A stretch of 6,084 nucleotides of DNA, from assembly GCA_903957405.1 (NCBI GenBank), contig CAJBPC010000465.1, forward strand, positions 1-6,084, written 5' to 3'. Shown here one piece after another: positions 1-5,997 of this stretch (its first letter is position 1; every line of letters begins with the position of its first letter). A program made the position numbers and the translations under genes. A model generated the notes under the pieces. It was not told the DNA's origin and did no database searches. It saw only the letters and a list, made by a program, of their open reading frames with translations. The stretch is from an uncultured bacterium. Lineage in GTDB: Bacteria; Bacteroidota; Bacteroidia; Chitinophagales; Chitinophagaceae.

Positions 1-41
1 CCTGACCGATCCTGAAAATAAATACAAATAATGCAAACAAG

Positions 42-1331
42 ATGAAAGTCCCCAATACAATCGAAGAAAAAGATGGCCGATCCGACATCGGTGCGGACAT
101 ACTGGCGAACATCAACGACCCAAAGAACCTTGAGCGATTATACAGAAAAAATGAACTACGCTTCCAGCGTGGATTCAATGATCTCTATCCTGCCATAAAG
201 GACCATGCGGTTGCCGGGTTCTGGCACGAAAGACTGCATTTCAAACAGGATTCGACGTTTCGGGGATCGAGGAATGATGTCATTTTCATCCTGCTGGCAT
301 CATTGATCACGGGTCTTCTTGCTAAAATCCCTCTATTCACCGGCATAGAGGAGGATCTCTTTTTCTCGCGGAATATCGGACTACTGGCATTTCCGATGTT
401 GATGGTCTATTTTCTCTGGAAACAACAAACCGGATATCAACAGTGGATCCTGCCTTTCTTGTCCGTGGTGGCATCTGCATGTTATATCAACTTGCTCCCC
501 TACGACAACTCCAGTGATTCGATCATGCTGGCATCGATGCATCTCCCGATTTTCCTGTGGGTCATCCTGGGATATGCTTTCATCGGCGGGGATCTGAATG
601 ACGGAAGGAAGAAGATCGATTACCTACGGTATAACGGAGACCTGGTCGTGATGACATCCATCATCGTCCTTTCCGGGATTTTGTTCACGGCGATCACCAT
701 CGGATTGTTCGACCTTATCGGATTGAACATTGGGGAATTCTATTTCCAGCATGTAGCGATCTGGGGTATCGGAGCAATTCCCGTCCTGGCCACGCATCTG
801 GTCAGAAACAATCCCCAGATGGTGAATAAAATGTCTCCACTCATAGCGAGGATTTTCACCCCTTTGGTGTTCGCAACCCTGTTGGTTTTTCTGTCCGCAT
901 TGATCTACACGGGCAAAAATCTCTATGACGACAGGAATATCCTATTGCTCTTCAATGTGGTTTTGATAGGCGTGATGGCCCTGATCCTTTTTTCGGTGAC
1001 GGAAGCCACGAAACAGGACCGTGGAAGGCTGAACCTTATGTTTTTAGTCGGACTTTCCGTGCTGAGCATCATCATCAATGGGATTGCACTCTCCGCGATC
1101 GTCTTCCGCCTGTCCGCATATGGCATGACACCCAACAGGATCGCCGTTTTGGGTGGAAACATCCTTATATTCATCCATTTGATTTTTGTCGCGCATCGAT
1201 TGATCCGTGCCCTTCGTGAAAAGGAAACAATGGAAAAGGTAGAATCTGTCATCACGCTGCTCTTGCCTGCCTATGGCATCTGGACGGCTTTTGTGATATT
1301 CATTCTGCCATTGCTGTTCCATTTCAAGTGA
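42..1331 (+). CDS. Polytopic membrane protein, DUF4153-like, function unknown
   Basis: A 429-residue integral membrane protein. The first ~78 residues are hydrophilic and charged, with no signal peptide, and contain a stretch around residues 29-66 rich in Arg, aromatic and acidic residues (ERLYRKNELRF, then DLYP and FWHERL). About ten or eleven hydrophobic segments follow, near residues 80-98, 110-127, 134-152, 161-180, 200-224, 237-253, 270-290, 299-318, 330-355, 367-387 and 404-427. The segment RLSAYGMTPNRIAVLGGN (356-373) resembles a conserved stretch I associate with Bacteroidota proteins labelled DUF4153; that assignment is from memory of the family, not from a search. No catalytic motif is visible, so no reaction or substrate can be proposed. 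The ATG at 42 follows an A-rich leader without a Shine-Dalgarno sequence. The gene lies alone on its strand apart from the small gene 131 nt downstream, and no clear terminator follows it. Confidence 0.85.
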   Translation: MKVPNTIEEKDGRSDIGADILANINDPKNLERLYRKNELRFQRGFNDLYPAIKDHAVAGFWHERLHFKQDSTFRGSRNDVIFILLASLITGLLAKIPLFTGIEEDLFFSRNIGLLAFPMLMVYFLWKQQTGYQQWILPFLSVVASACYINLLPYDNSSDSIMLASMHLPIFLWVILGYAFIGGDLNDGRKKIDYLRYNGDLVVMTSIIVLSGILFTAITIGLFDLIGLNIGEFYFQHVAIWGIGAIPVLATHLVRNNPQMVNKMSPLIARIFTPLVFATLLVFLSALIYTGKNLYDDRNILLLFNVVLIGVMALILFSVTEATKQDRGRLNLMFLVGLSVLSIIINGIALSAIVFRLSAYGMTPNRIAVLGGNILIFIHLIFVAHRLIRALREKETMEKVESVITLLLPAYGIWTAFVIFILPLLFHFK

Positions 1332-1380
1332 GCGCTCCGGCAATCTCCATACCGACAAAATATAAATACAAATCAGTACC

Positions 1381-1404
1381 TTGATATCATCTTGATGACA
1401 TCAA
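1381..1404. repeat. 24-bp near-perfect dyad, candidate operator
   Basis: The arms TTGATATCATC and GATGACATCAA are separated by TT. Ten of the eleven arm positions pair, and the single mismatch is A1386 against C1399. The dyad lies 59 nt upstream of the start of the VF530-family gene and 50 nt after the stop of the preceding gene. No T-run follows on either strand, so a DNA-level binding site for a dimeric regulator fits better than an intrinsic terminator. I cannot name the regulator. Confidence 0.45.
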
Positions 1405-1462
1405 AAAGCAAGCGATGTTCAAATGAATATGTCAAGCAACACAACAACCAAACCGATCGGGC

Positions 1463-1690
1463 ATGAAAGAGACCTCAAATGATCCGTTACACGGAAAAAC
1501 ATTGGAAAGCATCGTTACGGAATTGGTCGCATTTCTCGGATGGGAGGATCTGGGTCAGCATGTCCGCATTAATTGCTTCAACAGCGATCCGAGCATCCAA
1601 TCGAGCCTCAAGTTTCTTCGCAAGACGCCCTGGGCAAGGAAAGAGGTGGAAGACCTGTACATCCGGATGAAGGAGAAGCGCATCGGATGA
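1463..1690 (+). CDS. VF530 family protein (DUF2132), putative DNA-binding
   Basis: A 75-residue protein matching the compact VF530/DUF2132 family over its whole length. The characteristic blocks are all present in order: NDPLHGKTLE at residues 6-15, GWEDLG at 26-31, and the signature stretch from RINCF (35-39) through DPSIQSSLKFLRKTPWAR (42-59). These proteins are usually about 70-80 residues, so this one is full length. Family members are commonly annotated as DNA-binding; the cellular role is not established, and nothing here narrows it. It is cytoplasmic, with no signal peptide or membrane segment. The ATG at 1463 lacks an upstream Shine-Dalgarno sequence. A 24-bp dyad sits 59 nt upstream and could control it. 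The 3' end converges on the acyltransferase gene, leaving only 12 nt between the stop codons. Confidence 0.9.
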   Translation: MKETSNDPLHGKTLESIVTELVAFLGWEDLGQHVRINCFNSDPSIQSSLKFLRKTPWARKEVEDLYIRMKEKRIG

Positions 1691-1711
1691 TGGCCGGTTT
1701 GGTCATATTTT
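1690..1711 (+). terminator. Weak hairpin plus short T-run between convergent genes
   Basis: ATGGCC (1690-1695) can pair with GGTCAT (1701-1706) across a 5-nt loop. The stem is six pairs including one G-T wobble, and it is followed by ATTTT. It begins at the last base of the VF530 gene stop codon and overlaps the stop codon of the convergent acyltransferase gene. The stem is short, so this is only a tentative intrinsic terminator for the + strand gene. The minus strand has no T-run after it. Confidence 0.3.
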
Positions 1712-2845
1712 AGCGGGGCTGCGCGTTCGGATCCTCTGCCACAGGCTGCCCTGCCAAGAGCGGAGATCCATCATCGGCTTTTCGAAGTATTTATACAGCA
1801 AGTGAGCCAGTATGAAACTGATGACATAGTATAAAACATGCAAGAATACGGCTTCCCTGATGTTCGTGGGTTTATCGATGAAAGTCACCATCACATTCAG
1901 GATCAATGAAAAATGCAGCAGATAAAGAGCGTATGAGATCATGCTGACATATGTGATGGGGACACTCACGAATGATGGTACTTTCCGGAGACCGCTGAGG
2001 AAAGGCAGGATGAGAAATGTGCCCATCAGCTCCTGATAGGGATAAAATATCATCAAATTCAAGTTTACGAAGAAATAGAACTGAATATTGGTGAACAGCA
2101 AGATCGTGCCGATCATCAATGCCGGATATTTTACCCTATGCCATATCGATGCGTGATAATGCATCACATACGCAGCGAGTATCCCGAACGCGATCGAGTC
2201 CATCCGGTAAAAGACGATCTTCCTGAAAAAAAACGGAGTTATCTTTTCCTGCAGGATCGCTTTATAATCCAATGTGAGGACATGGGGCAACAAGTTCAAA
2301 ACCCTTGCGATCAGCGGGTAGCCCAACATGAAAAGGATCGACAGGAGCATCCAGTTCCTGAATCCCGCCTTCGGGATCGCTTTGGAAAATCCCCATAAGA
2401 CCAATGGATAGACCAGATAGAACCATTCTTCCACTGCCAGGCTCCATGCCACTCCGAAGAATTCAGAATGCTTCGTGAATAGATTCTGACAAAATATGAA
2501 AAATGAAAAATCGAATCCTTCAGTCGAATGGAAAGCCATTTGCATATAGATCAACACCAGCAACAATACCAGGTAATAATTCGGCAGGGTCCTGAACCAT
2601 CGGAAGCGCCAGAATTTTCGGATCATGGGGAAGTCTATCTTTTGCTTCGACATATCGCGGATGATGATCCCTCCGATCAGAAAACCACTGAGGACAAAAA
2701 AAAGATTCACCCCGTCAGGATACCAGAATCTGGTTGCGGAAGCCTTGAAAAAAGGAGTGATATAATGTTCTTTGGCATGAACCCGCATCACAAGAAAGAT
2801 CGCTACGAACCTCAACAGATCAAGTCCGAATATCCTCTTTTCCAT
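1703..2845 (-). CDS. Acyltransferase 3 family membrane protein (OafA/YrhL-like)
   Basis: A 380-residue protein predicted to transfer an acyl group, typically acetyl, onto a cell-surface or exported carbohydrate at the inner membrane. Family landmarks are visible in order: an N-terminal GLDLLRFVAI helix (7-16) with the expected His at 23 (RVHAKEH); NLFFVLSGFLIGG (47-59); an Arg-rich loop followed by RTLPNYY (around 80-91); SLAVEEWFYLVYPL (135-148), the counterpart of the usual SL(S/A)VEEQFY motif; RMDSIAFG (214-221); and a terminal FEKP (354-357). About ten hydrophobic segments are spread across the protein. The frame stays open upstream to a TTG at 2959, with ATGs at 2941, 2872 and 2863. I chose the ATG at 2845 because family members begin only a few residues before the GLDLLRF helix; 2863 is a close alternative. 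No start has a convincing Shine-Dalgarno sequence. The acceptor cannot be told from sequence. The gene is 250 nt downstream of the oxidoreductase on the same strand, so co-transcription is uncertain. Confidence 0.88.
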   Translation of the reverse strand: MEKRIFGLDLLRFVAIFLVMRVHAKEHYITPFFKASATRFWYPDGVNLFFVLSGFLIGGIIIRDMSKQKIDFPMIRKFWRFRWFRTLPNYYLVLLLVLIYMQMAFHSTEGFDFSFFIFCQNLFTKHSEFFGVAWSLAVEEWFYLVYPLVLWGFSKAIPKAGFRNWMLLSILFMLGYPLIARVLNLLPHVLTLDYKAILQEKITPFFFRKIVFYRMDSIAFGILAAYVMHYHASIWHRVKYPALMIGTILLFTNIQFYFFVNLNLMIFYPYQELMGTFLILPFLSGLRKVPSFVSVPITYVSMISYALYLLHFSLILNVMVTFIDKPTNIREAVFLHVLYYVISFILAHLLYKYFEKPMMDLRSWQGSLWQRIRTRSPAKI

Positions 2846-3095
2846 GTTCAGCTCGATCTTCATGATCGCCATAACAACCCATTTAAGCCATGTCGATTTC
2901 AAAAAAGCTACATCGCGCAGTGTCTCACATAAAAGAATCATTTTGAACGCTTCTTTCAAGAAAATATAGCTGTATCATACAACGTATTCTATTGCCTTCA
3001 TTGATGCCCAAGCCTGCTAGAGTGAAAGGGGAAATAGAGGACCAAAATCTGATATTAAAAACGCTGCATTAAACACTTGCCCATATCGGGTCTGA

Positions 3096-4175
3096 TCAAA
3101 GCGAGATCACCATTCCGGTGCGTACGCTTTCATCGCAGGCGAATGCTATGCGAAGGCTGTTGACGGCGTCGTCAACATGATCCGAGAGGTCGATATCCTC
3201 GTGTATGGCTTTTATGAAATACGCCTGTTCGCGGTTGCAGAGTTCCTGATGGTCGGGCTCGTCTGTCAGATCGATCCATTCATCCGGGCGAATGAAGGCG
3301 TTCCGCTCATCCAGTTCGGCATGGTGAAGCCGCAGCGATTCGGTCCGGGTATGCGATGACACCGCGTCTGACTGTCCCGCTGCAGCGGCATCTTTTGCCA
3401 CGATGGATATGCATCCTTTCGGACCGATGACGTCCTTCACGAAAAAGGCCGTTTCGCTCATCATGGGTCCCCAACCTGCTTCATACCATCCCACCGAGCC
3501 ATCTGCAAAACGGATCTGCAACTGGCCATAGTTGTAATTACCTTCCGGTATCTCTTCCGTCAGCCTCGCCCCGATGGCAAATACCTGAACAGGTTTCGAT
3601 CGGGTCATCTGACACATCACATCGATATAGTGCACGCCGCAGTCCACGATCGGACTCAGGCTTTTCATCAGGTTGCGGTGGACATCCCACATGTATCCAT
3701 GGCTTTGCTGGTTCAGGTTCATCCGCATGACCAGGGGTTTGCCGAGTTCCCGAGCAATCTCTATGAAACGGATCCAGGAAGGGTGGTGCCGTAGGATATA
3801 CCCCACAACGAGTTTCTTGCCAGACCTCCTGGAGGCTTCAGCAACCCTTACGGCCCCTTCCACACTATCCGCCAAAGGCTTCTCGATGAATACATGACAG
3901 CCCTTGTCGAAAGCCATGATGGCGAAAGACTCATGCGTATCGGGATACGTCGAAATGCAAACGGCATCAGGCGCCGTGGCGTCAAGGGCTTCGGCATAGT
4001 CACTGTACAGTGCATACCCGCCGCCAAGCTTCTCATTCAATACTTCCTTGCTCTGCCCGGTGGAGACGATCCCGCAGATCCGTACGCCCTCCATCATCGC
4101 CAGGGCCGTTGCGTGTGCAGCCCCCATATTTCCGCATCCAACGACCAGTACGCGCAATGGTTTGTCTGTATTCAT
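3096..4175 (-). CDS. Gfo/Idh/MocA family NAD(P)-dependent oxidoreductase
   Basis: A 359-residue sugar or polyol dehydrogenase-like protein of typical family length. The N-terminal Rossmann fold opens with VLVVGCGNMGAAHA (9-22), the dinucleotide-binding loop. ISTYPDTH (74-81) and IEKPLA (97-102) follow, the latter giving the conserved EKP lysine at 99. The C-terminal domain carries DCGVHYIDVM (178-187), with the GxHxxD arrangement that supplies the catalytic His at 182. The family oxidises or reduces a hydroxyl of sugars, inositols or glycosides using NAD(P). The substrate is not deducible here, and some members act as 3-dehydrogenases on glycosides. There is no Tat or Sec signal, so it should be cytoplasmic. 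Its start follows GAGGTGAT, an unusually good anti-16S match for this window, although very close to the ATG. It lies 111 nt downstream of the isomerase-like lipoprotein gene on the same strand, probably as one transcription unit. Confidence 0.93.
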   Translation of the reverse strand: MNTDKPLRVLVVGCGNMGAAHATALAMMEGVRICGIVSTGQSKEVLNEKLGGGYALYSDYAEALDATAPDAVCISTYPDTHESFAIMAFDKGCHVFIEKPLADSVEGAVRVAEASRRSGKKLVVGYILRHHPSWIRFIEIARELGKPLVMRMNLNQQSHGYMWDVHRNLMKSLSPIVDCGVHYIDVMCQMTRSKPVQVFAIGARLTEEIPEGNYNYGQLQIRFADGSVGWYEAGWGPMMSETAFFVKDVIGPKGCISIVAKDAAAAGQSDAVSSHTRTESLRLHHAELDERNAFIRPDEWIDLTDEPDHQELCNREQAYFIKAIHEDIDLSDHVDDAVNSLRIAFACDESVRTGMVISL

Positions 4176-4286
4176 ATCACCTCAGAGTTGTTATAGTTTT
4201 CAGAAAAAGGAAGTTCAGGTGAACACGCTATCGCAACGGTTCAGGAATGCAGCATCATTCGTCATAGAAGGTTCATGCATCTTTGG

Positions 4287-5159
4287 TCATTTGAGTGCCG
4301 CGACCTCTGCGTTGAAATATCCGACGATCTGTTTCACATCAGGGACATTATTGTACCAGTTGTCTTCATGCTCGATCGAGAAGGTCCCCTTGAAACCCTG
4401 GCGCTTCAGCTCCGCCAATACGGCAGGGATATTAATGACACCTGTTCCCGGGATCATGTCTGCGGCATCGACCTTCCCCATTTCCCTGATATCCTTCAGA
4501 TGCAGTCCGACGATATGCCCTTCAAGCTTCTTCAGGCACTCGACCGGATCGAGTCCGTTGCGGCCCCAATGTCCGATATCGGCACATGCCCCGATATTCG
4601 GCCGGCCGGCGATTGCGGCAAGCACGGAATCAGGATGCCAGTACGCACTGGGTTTGGGGTGATCGTGGATCGCGACTTTTATATTGTGTACACCGGCAAG
4701 GCTGTCGATGAACGACCAATGTGATCTAAGCGGTTCTGCCGTGATGTAGCGGATCCCCATGTCTCCCGCAAATGAGAAAATATCCACCCAGGCCTCCGGA
4801 GTCTGCGGCACAACCACTCCGTAAGCGACGATGGTCATCCCTTTTGATTTGAGCATATCCTTCACCTTCGCCCTGCTCTCAGGAGACAGCGATCCATCGA
4901 AAACGGAATCCTTGAAATCTCCGCCCATCTTTTGCCCGGGGAATGCTTCAATGAACCGGATGCCTGCACTATCGGCTTTTTCGATCGCAGTCACGAAATC
5001 GAACTTATGGAAGGTCCATAGTTGAACCGCCAGTTGCCAATCGCTGCTGACTGCCGCGGAATCATTCACTGTCGAAGTCTTGGGATCAACCGTTCCCTTG
5101 CAGGAGATCAGCATGGTGATGGCATGAAGCAAGGCAATCGTCAAAATGATTCTTTTCAT
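4287..5159 (-). CDS. Sugar phosphate isomerase/epimerase-like TIM-barrel lipoprotein
   Basis: A 290-residue member of the xylose isomerase-like TIM-barrel superfamily (AP endonuclease family 2). From the ATG at 5159 the protein starts MKRIILTIALL and ends its signal peptide at LISC, a good lipobox with the lipidated Cys at residue 20, so it should be exported and membrane-anchored. Residues after the Cys (KGTVDPK) lack the acidic or QA-type surface-export signal, which suggests the periplasmic face. Likely metal or catalytic residues are Glu71 (FIEAFPG), Glu142 (TAEPL), His165 (IHDHP), Asp194 and His197 (ADIGHW), His220 (GLHLKD) and Glu263 (SIEHE). The frame stays open upstream to a TTG at 5198, but only the 5159 start gives a proper signal peptide. 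Related Bacteroidota lipoproteins are annotated as isomerases, and some have been linked to cleavage of 3-keto-glycosides; phosphosugar substrates are unlikely outside the cytoplasm. It is followed by the Gfo/Idh/MocA gene and diverges from the DoxX-like gene. Confidence 0.9.
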   Translation of the reverse strand: MKRIILTIALLHAITMLISCKGTVDPKTSTVNDSAAVSSDWQLAVQLWTFHKFDFVTAIEKADSAGIRFIEAFPGQKMGGDFKDSVFDGSLSPESRAKVKDMLKSKGMTIVAYGVVVPQTPEAWVDIFSFAGDMGIRYITAEPLRSHWSFIDSLAGVHNIKVAIHDHPKPSAYWHPDSVLAAIAGRPNIGACADIGHWGRNGLDPVECLKKLEGHIVGLHLKDIREMGKVDAADMIPGTGVINIPAVLAELKRQGFKGTFSIEHEDNWYNNVPDVKQIVGYFNAEVAALK

Positions 5160-5268
5160 ACGTTTCGATTTTATATTCGGGTTGTGAGAGGACGTCAATT
5201 TACATACTTTTAACCTGTTCTGAAAGAGATCCCATCAATAAGCATTTAACCAGCTAAATTTTTCGTTC

Positions 5269-5670
5269 ATGAAGCATGCCGGCAACGTCTCCTTTTACAT
5301 CCTGGTGGCAAGCTACCTCCTTGCGGGATACAATCACTTCGCCAATCCCGGCTTCTATCTACCCCTCATCCCGCCTTACCTGTCCGCTTGGGCGACACAG
5401 CTAAACACGATAGCCGGCATCGCGGAGATCGCCGGAGCACTGCTGCTCATCCCCCGAAAAACCCGGAAGGCTGCATCCATAGGCATCATCCTCATGCTGA
5501 TCTGTTTCATACCGAGCCATGTTTGGTTCATACAAAAAGGCAGTTTCAGCATCGGACCTTTCACTATGACTCCATTCATCGCATGGACAAGGATCCTGCT
5601 GGTGCATCCATTGCTGATCGCATGGGCGTGGTGGGGCGGTAATCACGGCGCAGTAAGAGGCGAAGCCTGA
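5269..5670 (+). CDS. DoxX-like small membrane protein
   Basis: A 133-residue protein with four hydrophobic segments, near residues 6-21, 43-61, 67-84 and 104-122, the size and topology of the DoxX/DoxX-like superfamily. The stretch GYNHFANPGFYLPLIPPYL (20-38), just after the first helix, is the most characteristic part: an NHF-x-NP motif followed by a Pro-rich segment. A short basic loop (PRKTRK, 62-67) separates helices two and three. Some superfamily members are subunits of membrane oxidoreductases or are linked to redox stress, but most are uncharacterised and nothing here indicates a partner. The ATG at 5269 is preceded by an A/T-rich sequence without a Shine-Dalgarno sequence. The gene diverges from the TIM-barrel lipoprotein gene across 109 nt that must hold both promoters. 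Neither promoter was clear to me. No convincing terminator follows. Confidence 0.8.
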   Translation: MKHAGNVSFYILVASYLLAGYNHFANPGFYLPLIPPYLSAWATQLNTIAGIAEIAGALLLIPRKTRKAASIGIILMLICFIPSHVWFIQKGSFSIGPFTMTPFIAWTRILLVHPLLIAWAWWGGNHGAVRGEA

Positions 5671-5744
5671 CACCACCGCTCGGAGATCCATCCTCCGGCA
5701 AATGGTTTTCAACAAGTTCATCCGGCTTTTTTACATCCCGGCTA

Positions 5745-5774
5745 TTGGCATTTCAGCTTAAAAAAGTATATTTT
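5745..5774 (+). promoter_or_regulatory. Candidate Bacteroidota-type promoter (-33 TTG, -7 TATATTTT)
   Basis: TTG at 5745-5747 is followed by 19 nt and then TATATTTT at 5767-5774. This compares with the Bacteroidota primary-sigma consensus of TTTG, a spacer of about 19-21 nt, and TAnnTTTG. The last base of the -7 element (T for G) and the first base of the -33 element (A for T) deviate. Transcription would start near 5781, giving a leader of about 215 nt before the amidotransferase gene. The region is A/T-rich, so a chance match is quite possible. Confidence 0.35.
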
Positions 5775-5785
5775 TATCCCCGTCC

Positions 5786-5809
5786 GGACTTGCCCTAAAG
5801 GGTTTGTCC
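5786..5809 (+). repeat. Inverted repeat A: GGAC-N3-CCCT-AA-AGGG-N3-GTCC
   Basis: GGAC (5786-5789) pairs with GTCC (5806-5809), and CCCT (5793-5796) pairs with AGGG (5799-5802), around a symmetric centre with 3-nt internal spacers. The left arm is also part of the perfect palindrome GTCCGGAC at 5782-5789. The element would begin about five nt after the inferred transcription start, so it could be a DNA operator. The AA centre is too tight for the innermost pairs to form as RNA, which also favours DNA recognition. No T-run follows, so it is not a terminator. Confidence 0.45.
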
Positions 5810-5846
5810 ACTGATCTGAAACACACGAAAAACAAGATCAGAGGAC
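5806..5846 (+). repeat. Inverted repeat B: 11-bp stem with one mismatch, 17-nt loop
   Basis: GTCC-A-CTGATCT (5806-5817) is complementary to AGATCAG-A-GGAC (5835-5846) except for one internal A-A mismatch. It encloses an A-rich 17-nt loop (5818-5834). Its left foot, GTCC at 5806-5809, is the same segment used as the right foot of inverted repeat A, so the two structures are mutually exclusive in RNA. There is no following T-run. Confidence 0.5.
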
Positions 5847-5907
5847 CTGTACACAAACCTTATAGCCCGTACCCAACAGCCATGACCACACAAGGAATCC
5901 ACTATAC

Positions 5908-5930
5908 GGCAGGCGGCACCGCCGTTTGCC
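5908..5930 (+). repeat. 10-bp hairpin C in the leader
   Basis: GGCAGGCGGC (5908-5917) pairs with GCCGTTTGCC (5921-5930) over ten positions, two of them G-U wobbles at 5912-5926 and 5913-5925, around a 3-nt ACC loop. It lies 67 nt before the amidotransferase start codon. The two wobbles make the pairing better in RNA than in DNA and on the + strand than on the minus strand, which is consistent with a transcribed leader. No T-run follows. Confidence 0.45.
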
Positions 5931-5997
5931 AACCCCGAATACCCTGCGCTCAGGAAAATGACCGGCACCCTAACATCATGACAAAAACCTTTCACAC

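Larger units (their letters stand above)
5671..5997 (+). other. 327-nt non-coding stretch, probable structured leader
   Basis: I find no supportable gene here. Open frames on both strands (for example + 5804-6013 and - 5995-5795) have no recognisable family features. The first ~70 nt contain only a weak hairpin (CGGAG 5681-5685 with CTCCG 5693-5697) without a T-run. From 5745 onward the stretch holds a candidate promoter, two competing inverted repeats and a 10-bp hairpin. This suggests that roughly the last 215 nt form a structured 5' leader for the amidotransferase gene. It matches no riboswitch class I recognise. Confidence 0.45.

Noticed and set aside
1362..1373. ATAAATACAAAT, also present at 18-29, upstream of two genes
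   Set aside because: A 12-nt A/T-rich match is expected about once by chance in a window of this size. Neither copy fits a promoter with a proper -33 element.
2845..2959. N-terminal extension of the acyltransferase, from TTG at 2959 or ATG at 2941
   Set aside because: It would add 32-38 residues before the first conserved helix, which family members do not normally have. The start at 2845 (or 2863) fits better.
4048..4662. 204-codon + strand open frame antisense to the isomerase-like and oxidoreductase genes
   Set aside because: It spans two well-supported genes on the opposite strand and the gap between them, and its translation has no recognisable domain. It is best explained as a shadow of their codon use.
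5160..5198. 13-codon extension of the TIM-barrel lipoprotein to a TTG start
   Set aside because: It would put charged residues ahead of the signal peptide and bury the typical MKR start. The ATG at 5159 gives a normal lipoprotein signal.
5209..5251. Direct repeat TTTAACC (5209-5215 and 5245-5251) in the divergent gap
   Set aside because: Only seven A/T-rich bases are repeated, with no symmetry or nearby promoter match to support an operator.
5681..5732. Possible terminator after the DoxX-like gene: hairpin CGGAG/CTCCG with a T-run at about 5727-5732
   Set aside because: The T-run lies about 29 nt beyond the hairpin, and the only pairing next to it is CCGG with CCGG across a long loop, so it does not form a normal intrinsic terminator.
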